Part shown: piece after piece, positions 1-6,473 of the stretch | How the letters are laid out: the number at the start of each line of letters is the position of its first letter | Numbering within the stretch: position 1 is the first letter of the stretch | Assembly (NCBI GenBank): GCA_026770615.1 | Contig: MU631722.1 | Location: forward strand, 43,088-54,101 | Direction: 5' to 3' | DNA length: 11,014 nucleotides | Source: Pavlovales sp. CCMP2436 | Lineage: Eukaryota > Haptophyta > Pavlovophyceae > Pavlovales | Program-made: the position numbers and the translations under genes | The notes under the pieces: generated by a model | What the model was told of the DNA's origin: nothing | Databases searched by the model: none | Seen by the model: the letters and a program-made list of their open reading frames with translations, nothing else

Positions 1-58
<58 letters not shown>
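1..58. repeat. Poly-G homopolymer at window edge (poly-C on the glutaredoxin coding strand)
   Basis: Positions 1-58 are uninterrupted G and reach the window edge, so the true length is unknown. On the minus strand this is a C run lying 6 nt inside the first visible intron of the glutaredoxin gene. It matches the poly-C tract in the intron of the neighbouring plus-strand gene. The left edge is probably an assembly break at an unassemblable homopolymer, although a poly-G read artefact cannot be excluded. Confidence 0.95.
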
Positions 59-61
<3 letters not shown>

Positions 62-64
62 GAC
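1..64 (-). other. Partial intron of the glutaredoxin gene
   Basis: The glutaredoxin exon reads ...WPTIPQ and then meets CAG|GTCTAAC followed by C(58). Reading through gives Val-stop, which would end the protein before the conserved glycine-rich C-terminal part of the fold. A GT donor at 64-63 in phase 0 is the simpler reading. The acceptor and last exon lie outside the window. The CTAAC directly before the C run resembles a branch-point consensus, but it is only a few nt from the donor and cannot work as one in normal splicing. Confidence 0.7.
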
Positions 65-424
65 CTGCGGAATCGTGGGCCATGCCGAGTACTCCTTAAT
101 ACCCTCGCGCAGCTCCTGGTCGGCCAGCACGTTGAACGCCTTGAAGTCTTTGACGCCCTCCGCCTGCATAATCTGCACCACGCGGTTGCTGAAGCCGCAC
201 TGCGGCGCCGCGGGCACGCCCTTCATGTACACGACGAGCGGGTACTTGGCCAGGTCGGCCGCAATGCGCTCCTGAATGCTCGTGGGGGCGTCCGCCGGGG
301 GCGTCTTGCGCTGGGGCGCGAAGTCGCTGTGCGAGTCGTCCGCGAGCATCCGCCTGAAGGACGGGACCGCCGCAACCGCGCGCAGCCGCGGCGCGACGAG
401 GCCGGCTGTCCGTGCAAGCATCAT
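65..424 (-). CDS. GRX5: Monothiol CGFS glutaredoxin, mitochondrial type (Grx5-like), 5' exon; 3' end missing
   Basis: About 120 residues are visible. Residues 1-30 form an Arg/Ala-rich, acid-free leader (MMLARTAGL...RRML) typical of a mitochondrial transit peptide. A glutaredoxin fold follows: YPLVVYMKG, the active-site motif CGFS with its single cysteine at residue 76, and WPTIPQ, the cis-Pro glutathione-binding loop, at 115-120. The C-terminal GG(C/S)D region is absent because the exon ends at an intron donor. By family knowledge, CGFS glutaredoxins bind a [2Fe-2S] cluster with glutathione and pass it on in Fe-S cluster assembly. The start is chosen at 424 (a second Met is at 421) because the leader begins there; the same frame stays open to 583, but that stretch overlaps the divergent gene and looks non-coding. 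Plastid rather than mitochondrial targeting is possible. Confidence 0.88.
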
Positions 425-454
425 CGTCGATGGGAGAGAAAGCTGGACTCCACG
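425..454. promoter_or_regulatory. 30-bp divergent intergenic gap (shared promoter region)
   Basis: Only 30 bp separate the glutaredoxin start (424, minus) from the first plausible start of the plus-strand ABM gene (455). If the plus gene instead starts at its internal Met (518), the gap is 93 bp. Either way the two genes must share promoter DNA, with regulatory sites probably lying inside the partner's 5' exon. No TATA box or other known motif was recognised. Confidence 0.5.
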
Positions 455-706
455 ATGGAGTCTCTGGCGTTCGTCAGGTCCGTGCGATTTCTTGGACGCA
501 GAGCAACGCGGAGCACGATGCTCCTGCTCGCGGCGCTCCTGCCGTGCCTGGCGACGGGCGCCGCGCCCTGCCGCCCGATCCATGTCGCGCGGGGCGGGGC
601 GAGCAGCACCTTCATGTCGGCGGCCGCCGGCAAGGTCGCGATCATGGTTGAGGTGCGCACTGCCCCACTCTGCGAGAGCTACACCCTTGGCCGACTTTCA
701 CAGCTG

Positions 707-786
<80 letters not shown>

Positions 787-1125
787 ACCACCCACCTACC
801 CACCCATAACACCCACGGCACACACACACACACACACCGCGTGCAGGTCGAGATTGAGCCAAGCCGGGTACCCGAGTTCCTGCTGGTAATCGAAGAGGAC
901 GCGGTAGGCTCGCTTGCGCGCGAGAACGGCGGGTGTCTGCGCTTCGACGTGACGCGCGATGTCGATAAGGTCAATGTCTTCAGGTTTTACGAGCTCTACA
1001 AGAATGACGAGGCGGTCGCGTTTCACAAGGCCACGCCGCACTTCGCGAAGTGGAGAGACTTTAAGGCGTCCGGTGGCGTAGTCTCGCAGATGTCTTCCAT
1101 GAACCACGCGGTGTTCATCGGCTAG
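455..1125 (+). CDS. ABM-fold (antibiotic biosynthesis monooxygenase / YgiN-like) protein with N-terminal targeting sequence; two exons 455-652 and 847-1125
   Basis: Exon 1 (66 codons) joins exon 2 (92 codons plus TAG) in phase 0, giving 158 residues. Residues 1-21 are Arg-rich. A hydrophobic segment [17 protein letters not shown] begins at Met22 (position 518), followed by an Ala/Ser-rich stretch, so the leader looks like a signal peptide or a bipartite plastid presequence. The ABM domain begins at KVAIMVE at the end of exon 1 and continues in exon 2: [39 protein letters not shown]. The order E..GCL.FDV, E.Y.....A...H....HF..W is typical of dimeric ABM/quinol-monooxygenase ferredoxin-like domains. 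Family members oxidise quinol-like or polyketide substrates without a cofactor, or have unknown roles; no substrate can be inferred here. It is divergently paired with an Fe-S glutaredoxin. Starting at 518 instead of 455 is equally possible. Confidence 0.85.
708..785 (+). repeat. Poly-C homopolymer, 78 nt, in intron
   Basis: Uninterrupted C from 708 to 785. It starts with the last base of CTGAC and so occupies the place of a polypyrimidine tract. On the minus strand it is G(78), a strong G-quadruplex-forming sequence. Exact length should be treated as uncertain. Confidence 0.95.
819..837 (+). repeat. (CA)n microsatellite next to the splice acceptor
   Basis: About nine CA units end 9 nt before the intron's 3' AG, within the pyrimidine/CA-rich end of the ABM intron. 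Confidence 0.9.
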
Positions 1126-1404
1126 GATAGTCAGGGGCGCGCGTGATCCGATGAGGAGACGCGGGCCCAAGCCACTATGAATATATACAGCTACATTATA
1201 CCGGCTCTTAGAAAGCCTCGCAGGGCCCCCAAAGGGCCCCCGGAGGGCCCCGCCGGAGGCCCTCTCGTCGATAGGCGAAGAATTATCTTAGGCCATTTTA
1301 TGTGTTTTTAGGCCTTAGTTAGTTTGCTCCCTTGGTTAGTTACAGTACGGAGCGATGACAAACTCGAGCTGAGTGCGCGCGCGGCCGATGCCTGCCTCCG
1401 GTGA
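1126..1404. other. Intergenic stretch with GC-rich 11-bp repeat
   Basis: No gene was recognised. At 1222-1254 three 11-bp units starting AGGGCCCC are spaced exactly 11 bp apart (starts 1222, 1233, 1244), followed by GGAGGCCCTC. GAGGGCC and GGCCCTC can pair as a 7-bp stem around 1243-1264. This lies about 100 bp past the ABM stop, so it could be a 3'-UTR or processing structure. From about 1270 the sequence turns AT-richer. Confidence 0.5.
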
Positions 1405-2080
1405 CAGGACGTGCATACATGTGGCACGACTGCTAAGGCGAAGCACTACACCCGCCACCTGAGGAGGTGCAACAAGTACAATGTCGTACACTCACGGGCT
1501 CAGGGCACGTTCTAAAGAACGTTCCCTGAGGATGCCGACGCTATTGAGGATGCCGACGACATAAACGATAGCATCGGCGACGAGGACGACGTTGGACTGC
1601 ACGCAACAAAGCGTGCCCGCCCCGTCGCGCACCCGGTAGGAGGGCCGGGCACCCTCGTTCCTGGGTTGCGCATCGCGCCCACACACGGCTGCACGCCGCT
1701 CTCGCCGGTATGTGTTCCGGTACCCAAAGTTCTACGAGGTCTGCCCGAACTTCCTCTACCTCTACCAACACTGCGCGCTGAAAAGCGTGCCAGAGGCGGT
1801 TGTGGAGAGCATGGGTGGCATCTGGGACCGCTGCGCAACGCCCGGGCGCCATCTCACCTTTGAGGCAGGTGTTCAGGAGGCCGTGATCTGCTGGAACGCG
1901 CCGAAGCCGCACATGGAATCGTGCATTCCCTTCTTGGACCGTGCGCTGTTGGTGCACTTCGATGGCAAGCCGCCACCCTTCACGCACGACGTCGATGCTA
2001 CCGCCTCGAGGAGGGTGGTGCATAGCAAAGTGGTGCAGAAGCACCGCAACGCGAAGCCGAGGCTGCCCGGTTCACTCTAG
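1405..2080 (+). pseudogene. Broken transposon-like protein fragment with a BED-type zinc-finger remnant; family not recognised
   Basis: Three plus-strand pieces look like one damaged gene. From 1441, KHYTRHLRRCNKYNV has the H...H....C spacing of the second half of a BED/C2H2-type finger; an upstream AYMWHDC in another frame (about 1398-1418) could be the first half. A stop follows at 1513-1515. The same frame then gives an acidic linker (EDADAIEDADDIND) and a basic TKRARP. After a frame change between about 1620 and 1710, a second frame runs to TAG at 2078-2080 with a conserved-looking part (FYEVCPNFLYLYQHC, VVESMGGIWDR, EAVICWNAPKP, KHRNAKPRLP). A finger, acidic linker and such a C-terminus would fit a hAT-like DNA transposon protein, but no catalytic core or dimerisation motif is visible. 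This is inference; it may be another mobile or host family. Confidence 0.4.
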
Positions 2081-2096
2081 GAGATTAGCACGCACT

Positions 2097-2417
2097 AAAG
2101 TTCGCGCCACCCGCGCCGCCGCGCGTGCAGGCTACGCAGCGCACTACGCGCGCACACCGCGGGCTGCGGCGCTGCGCACGCAGCTACGCACACATTTCGA
2201 AAATTAAATTCCACACTTTCTAAGTAAATAGTTAAATAAGTTAGTATTATATTCGGAATGAACTGGTTTTGGTCATAACTCCTGGCCAACAGCTCTATTG
2301 GCTCTGAGATTTTGAGGATGTGTTCATTAGAGCCGGGCGCTACTTCTAAGCATGCAAATGTGCGCGATGCGCGTGCGCGGCGCACGCGTGCGTAGTTGCG
2401 CGCTACGCGCGCAACTT
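2097..2417. mobile_element. Foldback/MITE-like element with GC-rich inverted arms
   Basis: The left arm starts AAAGTTCGCGCC (2097) and the right arm ends GCGCGCAACTTT (2407-2418); these are inverted copies allowing a 1-nt gap. Inside the arms a second inverted match occurs: GCGCACGCAGC...CACATTT near 2174-2198 against AAATGTGCGCG...GCGTGCGC near 2356-2378. The centre (2199-2350) is AT-rich and non-coding. The right arm holds two perfect hairpins: 8 bp (2371-2378/2380-2387) and 9 bp with a TAC loop (2395-2403/2407-2415). No protein and no clear target duplication was found. Confidence 0.45.
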
Positions 2418-2656
2418 TGTTTATTATAATATAATGCGTACCGCCAGCCCGAACCCCCCTACATTAATATAATGATAAGATATACCTCTATCTAGAGTAC
2501 ATTGCATGCCAGTTACGGTACCTGCTGAGTGCAGGTGCGCGGCTTGAGCTCGAGGCGCCCCGCGGCAGGTGACTAAGCGGCTATGCAAACTTGCACAGAT
2601 CAACGACGTCCAAAGATTTCCAACGACTCAATCAACGAATTGCTTAAACGTAACTA

Positions 2657-2686
2657 GAGTTTAAAGGAAAGCTTTCCCCTAAACTC
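2657..2686. repeat. Imperfect hairpin in the LTR
   Basis: GAGTTTA (2657-2663) pairs with TAAACTC (2680-2686) around the 12-bp palindrome GGAAAGCTTTCC (2666-2677), with a 2-nt bulge on each side. It lies just beside the 11-bp minisatellite. Confidence 0.8.
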
Positions 2687-2703
2687 CAGTATTGCCGTAG
2701 CAC

Positions 2704-2868
2704 ACTCTTCCTGGACTCTTCCTGGACTCTTCCTGGACTCTTCCTGGACTCTTCCTGGACTCTTCCTGGACTCTTCCTGGACTCTTCCTGGACTCTTCCT
2801 GGACTCTTCCTGGACTCTTCCTGGACTCTTTCTGGACTCTTCCTGGACTCTTCCTGGACTCTTCCTGA
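2704..2868. repeat. 11-bp minisatellite, 15 tandem copies
   Basis: The unit ACTCTTCCTGG repeats head to tail exactly 15 times (165 bp). Unit 12 (2825) carries one C-to-T change and the last unit ends in GA rather than GG. No reading frame is closed by the repeat. On the minus strand it would encode an 11-residue repeat (33 bp) containing VQEESRKS, but nothing suggests that this is translated. Confidence 0.97.
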
Positions 2869-2894
2869 ACAGTATGAAACCACTTCCGCCAGTT

Positions 2895-2916
2895 GGGTTA
2901 AGAGCTCTCTTAACCC
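2895..2916. repeat. Perfect 10-bp-stem hairpin in the LTR
   Basis: GGGTTAAGAG (2895-2904), a 2-nt spacer, then CTCTTAACCC (2907-2916). It could be a transcript hairpin in the LTR, but with no run of T on either side it is not a recognisable terminator. Confidence 0.85.
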
Positions 2917-2990
2917 CGACGACGAATGCCGCCGACCGGAAGTATTATGACACAATTGGGGAAAGGATAACTATCCAGTAAATCCCCCTG

Positions 2991-3010
2991 TGAGTACCCT
3001 CGAGTACTCA
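2991..3010. repeat. Short hairpin in the LTR
   Basis: TGAGTAC (2991-2997) and GTACTCA (3004-3010) form a 7-bp stem with a 6-nt loop, about 40 bp inside the 5' end of the LTR on the element strand. Confidence 0.7.
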
Positions 3011-3052
3011 CCCACATCCGTCCAAGCCCAAGAGCGCACACGAATGCTAACA

Positions 3053-3062
3053 CCCCCCCGCG
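3053..3062 (-). other. Polypurine tract for plus-strand priming
   Basis: On the minus strand the run CGCGGGGGGG lies directly before the LTR start TGTTAG and 25-35 nt after the pol stop at 3087. This is the place where LTR retrotransposons prime plus-strand DNA synthesis. It is interrupted by C and is G-only rather than A/G mixed. Confidence 0.6.
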
Positions 3063-3086
3063 ACTCACGGCGTGGACAACCGCATG

Positions 3087-3814
3087 TTACATGATGGCGT
3101 CGACGTGCCGATGGAAAATTGTCGCCGTGGTCGCCTTGGTCATGATATCCGCGCGGTTAAGATCGTTGTGGATCTTCCTGATCTTGATCAAGCCATTCTC
3201 GTGCGCCACACGAATGTAGTGAAACTTCACATCGATGTGCCCTGGTTATCCTCGAAGATGGTGGTGGGGCCTGCCTCCGGCTGATGGAGGAAAGACGCCA
3301 GCCCTCGAAGATAAGCCAGCTCGCGGCAGCACTCGCTGAGGGCGATGTACTCAGACTCGCAAGTCGAGAGTGCGATGACCGACTGCAGGTTTGAGTGCCA
3401 CGCGATGGGCGTGCCGTTGTACATAACTATGTACCCGGTAGTGAAGCGCCGCTTCACTCTGTCGTTGGCCCAGTCGGCGTCAGCGAACGCCGAGAGGCCT
3501 GGATGTACACTGTCCGCTTCGCAGCGGAAGAGCAGGCCTAGGCGCAGGGTGCCCTTCAGGTACCTCAGCACCCGCTTGGCGCTGAGCATATACACCCTTG
3601 GTGTGCTCATTCGCCTTGCCAGCGAGTTGGTGCCGTGCGCCAGGTCGGATCGGCAGGTTGTCATGGTGAACATGATCGCGCCCGTGATCTCCTGGTACGT
3701 CTTCAGGTCCTTCTTGTTGAGCAACTGCTCATCAGGCTCGGCGGAGTTGTCCTTCTCGGCCTCCGGCGTCCGGGCCGGCTTGCTCTCGGTCATGCCGAAT
3801 CTGTCGATGATCCA
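3087..3814 (-). pseudogene. RNase H domain and C-terminus of copia pol (with internal deletion)
   Basis: The frame from 3814 to about 3240 shows the connection region (RFGMTESKPARTPEAEK, then a catch of SDLAHGTNSLARRM and VLRYLKGTLRLGL) and the RNase H core: AFADADWAND, the TGYIVMYNGTPIAWHSN strand pair, LSTCESEYIAL with its catalytic Glu, and FEDNQG. Right after NQG (about 3240) the frame changes, and the next frame reads HIDVKFHYIRVAHENG...NRADIMTK and ends at TAA 3089-3087. In related elements about 15 residues, ending in a basic KTK-like stretch, separate these two motifs, so a small deletion removed them and shifted the frame. RNase H would normally degrade the RNA template during reverse transcription. 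Confidence 0.88.
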
Positions 3815-4758
3815 CCCCCCTGAGATAAGTCTCTAGGTGCATGTACATCCCTCTGGGAGTGTACTCGAACTGTGCACCCAGGAACTTTCCTAGCTCGTCC
3901 TGCACCTTCAAGGTGTAGTGCTTAGCGAGGTCTGCTGCGAGCTCCTCGATAGCCTTGGGGTTGCCAGTCAGGTTGAACAGGAGTAGATCATCCACGAAAT
4001 TCTCCGCGATAATGACTCCTCCACACGGTGCGATCTTGATGAAGATGCACGGCGCGCCCTCACAGGGCACAAATCCACGCTCAAGCAAGCGTGCTTGGTG
4101 GTGTCGGTACCATGCGCGGCCCGACTGCTTCAGTCCCATCTGTGCTTTAATGGACTCTGCAACGACGAAGTACCCGGGGCCGTCGTCCGCGCCACATACA
4201 GGGGATCGCGGGCAATAAGAAACTGTCGTGTTAAGAAACTGAGCCTCGTTTTTTTGCAAATTTTAACCAAAAATTAACAATTGTTTGTATGTAATTTGCT
4301 AAGAAACTCAGCCTCCGCCTCAAAAAGCGCCGTTCTTATTGCTCGCGATCCCCTGTAGCCAGCTGGCAATGCGAATAGAGGGCAGTCTCCCTCCTCAAGG
4401 TTGGACGTAAGGTTGGCGTCCGAGACATCTCCTTTCCAGAAATTCTTGACCTCGGCGTTGTTCAGGTTGGGTCGGCGCTTGCCGTCCATCTTGGCACCAA
4501 TCGCCAGGAGGAGTCGAACTTGCTCGCTCCTGATGGTGGGTGAGAACAGCTCGGTGTAGTCAATTCCTTCACGCTGGTAGTTGCCCATCACCACCATGCG
4601 TGCCTTCCAACGGGTGATATCGCCCGTCTTGTCTGACATGGCCTCGTGACCCATTGTGACGGTAGTACTCTGGTACCAGCCTTCACCACCTTTTCATTGA
4701 AGGTGTTGAGGTCCCGATGCGCTTCCAGGTTGGACTCCATCGCCTCACGCCACTTGTC
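3815..4758 (-). pseudogene. Reverse transcriptase domain (RVT_2 family), frameshifted and interrupted by a MITE
   Basis: The domain starts at DKWREAMESN (4758) in the integrase frame. After QWVT the frame changes (about 4634-4645) to KTGDITRWKARMVVMG and GIDYTELFSPTIRSEQVRL, the standard start of copia RT. It then reads GDVSDAN where the family has a D(V/I).DAF-type catalytic motif, so that site is altered. At LPAGY the 157-bp MITE (4199-4355) interrupts. The rest is in a third frame: DDGPGYFVVAES, GLKQSGRAWY, and FVDDLLLF at about 3990 in place of the usual YVDD. Removing MITE plus one TA (159 bp) keeps the frame, so the remaining one-base offset is a separate lesion. A final frame change lies in a six-C run at 3815-3820. 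RT copies the element RNA inside virus-like particles. Confidence 0.88.
4199..4355. mobile_element. 157-bp MITE with 23-bp terminal inverted repeats and TA target duplication
   Basis: The ends CAGGGGATCGCG... (4199-4221) and ...CGCGATCCCCTG (4333-4355) are inverted copies with one mismatch in 23 bp. TA flanks both sides (4197-4198 and 4356-4357). The interior is AT-rich and non-coding. A direct repeat of about 16 nt, TAAGAAACTGAGCCTC (near 4232) and TAAGAAACTCAGCCTC (near 4300), lies inside. A TA duplication and CAGGGG ends fit a non-autonomous Tc1/mariner-superfamily element. It sits within the RT coding region, so it inserted after the copia element. Confidence 0.9.
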
Positions 4759-6320
4759 CGCCTTGGGCGATGCTCTCGCCTGGCGGAAGTTGCGCGGGAG
4801 AATGACCGGAACCTCCTTGTGCTCGTTGCCTATTGCCGGCGCCGCTCGGGCAGACGCCAGCTCAGGGGTCTTGGCCTTGCTCCTCGAAGCCCTGTCTCGC
4901 CTCAGCGGGTCGTGCTCCTTGGGCAGAGCTTGGATCGGATTCACCTCGACGAGGCCCGTCTCCTTCTCTCTCTCCAACATTCTTGCCAGAACGCTTGTGA
5001 GGCCATCACGACGGTCCAGTTCCTCCTCCGTGTCCTTACCACTCGTGCTCGAATCGTCATCCGAGTAAAGGATTGGTCTGTCAACGGAGGCGGAGCCTTT
5101 GTCGGTGGCTGTCACAGGCTTGCCGGTGGTCGTTTTGACCTGCTTGTTGGAGTCGTGCGGGATGGGAGCTTGGTCGCTCCTCTTTTCGCTCGAGATCCCC
5201 TCGAACGAGTCGATGTTCACCCCCCAAGAAGTGTGGATCCCCCCCGCGACCAGCTCTCTCTCGTCGATCTGTACGTGCCGAGAGAAGTTCACCGTGCCGT
5301 CTGCTAAGAGGACGATGTATCCAAGGATCAAGCGCATGGAATCTCCATATTGCACGCCATCCCCTCCGTAGCCCAGAATGAATCCCCGTTCCATCGGGAG
5401 GCCTAGCTTGCCGCTCTTCTTTCGGGCCGGGCCGATGAAGAGCATCCTGCAAGGAGCTCCGAACATGACCAGGTGTTTCGCTGTAGGTCGTCTGCCGAAG
5501 AAAATCTCATGCGGCGATACCCAGGTACAGACGTTGTCACGTACGATCTGTTGTGATGTGAGCATATTGCGAGCTACGCATGCGTGTCGCATCGCCCAGT
5601 GCCAGTGCCTGTTTGGCACCTTGGACATGGCCAGGATTGCTCTCGTATCTGCCGAGAGGGTCCCGATGTAGCGCTCGACCTTGCCGTTGGATTCCGGCGT
5701 GTCGTGCGCTGAAGTCACATTCGCTGATCCGAACTCAGTCAAGAGATCATCAATGTCCTTCGAGTTGAGGTTCGTGCCTCCATCCGTATGAATTCTCCGT
5801 TGCCCAAAACCCGGGCCGAGAAGGAGGTGTACGCCCAAGTTAGCGTGGGTGCCGAGCTCCAGGAACCACAGTCGTAGCAGACGTGCAATCCCCCTCGTAT
5901 GCTTTCCGACGTAAATTCAACCCCGGTTTGAAGAAGCATCGTCAAGACAGACGAGTCCATATATCGCATCCCGAAGGAACTCCCATCGGTGCTGACGGAC
6001 AGGTTCACTTTCGATATCATGAGGATATCTAAATGAGTGCACTAACGTCTGACGTCGACCAAGTCAGTGAGTGAACACCACCTGTTGAACCATGCTGAGC
6101 CGCTATATATATATATATATATAAATGAGTTATCTGACCCGGTAATTCCGCCCTAGGCATAGGTGCGGAAAAGATTGATTTTCGCATGTGCGCGTCAGTC
6201 AATGTGCTGAGAGCAGCCTGCCGTGGCTGTCTGCTGTCCATGTCCAGGACAGACCCGCTCAAGAGCGAGCGTTGAAGCAACTGCTTGTTCACGATGCCCA
6301 ATCTCGTCGACCAAAGATCG
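4759..6320 (-). pseudogene. Integrase: degenerate pre-integrase segment, DDE core, C-terminal linker
   Basis: At about 6316 DLWSTRLGIVNKQLLQ matches the W-H-x-R-L-G-H opening of the copia pre-integrase domain, but both His are replaced (Ser and Ile), and the C-x-x-C before RKSIFSAPMPRAELPG is also gone. A TA microsatellite and poor sequence follow. The core reappears as VNLSVSTDGSS near 6005. After a frame change (about 5800-5838) it reads RRIHTDGGTN (Asp codon near 5784), then SAHDTPESNGKVERYIG. The spacing from Asp to the Glu of KVER is 35 residues, the DX35E pattern. SPHEIFFGRRPTAKHLVMFG, CRMLFIGPARKKSGKL and RGFILGY are typical of the copia integrase C-terminal part. An acidic Ser/Asp linker (SDDDSSTSGKDTEEE) leads to the RT. 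The role is insertion of the element DNA into the genome. Confidence 0.85.
6104..6123. repeat. (TA)10 microsatellite within degenerate integrase
   Basis: Ten TA units at 6104-6123 fall between the pre-integrase segment and the catalytic core, where related elements have coding sequence. It probably expanded after the copy stopped being selected. Confidence 0.9.
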
Positions 6321-6473
6321 CCAGCCAGTCGTCTTCCGCCGCAAACTTGCGGCGGGACTGGACTTCCAGCTCGGCGTTCGACGTGGGCCTTCTACGTTTG
6401 GGTGGAGGTCAGACTGTGTCCTCTTCCTGAGACGGTTGAAGATCTGTTGTGACGGCGCCCTTGGCTGCGCGCC

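Larger units (their letters stand above)
653..846 (+). other. Phase-0 spliceosomal intron of the ABM gene
   Basis: Donor GAG|GTGCGC at 653 and acceptor GTGCAG|GTC ending at 846 join the two halves of the ABM domain in frame (...AIMVE|VEIEP...). The 194-nt intron contains a branch-point-like CTGAC at 704-708, immediately followed by a 78-base C tract, a C/A-rich stretch and a CA microsatellite before the AG. Reading through the intron would insert a long Pro run and break the domain. Confidence 0.85.
2418..3052 (-). repeat. 3' LTR of the copia-like element
   Basis: Just after the polypurine tract the minus strand begins TGTTAGCATTCG (position 3052 downward). A matching end, ...ATAATAAACA, occurs at 2418, so the ends are TGTT...AACA, the usual copia LTR termini. 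That gives 635 bp. The outer neighbour AACTT (2413-2417) would be the 5-bp target duplication, uncheckable without the other end. The right boundary is firmer than the left. Inside are a minisatellite and three hairpins. Confidence 0.55.

Noticed and set aside
642..974. Minus-strand frame with a long poly-Gly run
   Set aside because: It is the antisense of the poly-C intron and ABM exon; it has no domain and depends on the homopolymer length.
1708..1729. A 22-nt GTATGT...AG 'mini-intron' that would join two frames of the transposon-like fragment
   Set aside because: It does join frames 1 and 2, but 22 nt is far below normal spliceosomal introns, the downstream frame is also open upstream of it, and the fragment already has a stop, so a frameshift in a decayed copy is simpler.
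1541..2044. Minus-strand 167-residue open frame
   Set aside because: Arg/Ala-rich antisense shadow of the plus-strand fragment, with no recognisable motif.
2704..2868. CRISPR-like repeat array
   Set aside because: Units are contiguous 11-mers with no spacers, in a eukaryotic LTR.
2895..2916. Intrinsic-type terminator
   Set aside because: The hairpin is perfect but no T run follows on either strand, and the context is eukaryotic.
2644..2955. Minus-strand open frame with an 11-residue repeat (VQEESRKS...)
   Set aside because: It is the minisatellite read in one frame. A unit of 11 bp without stops is open in all frames, and the region lies in an LTR.
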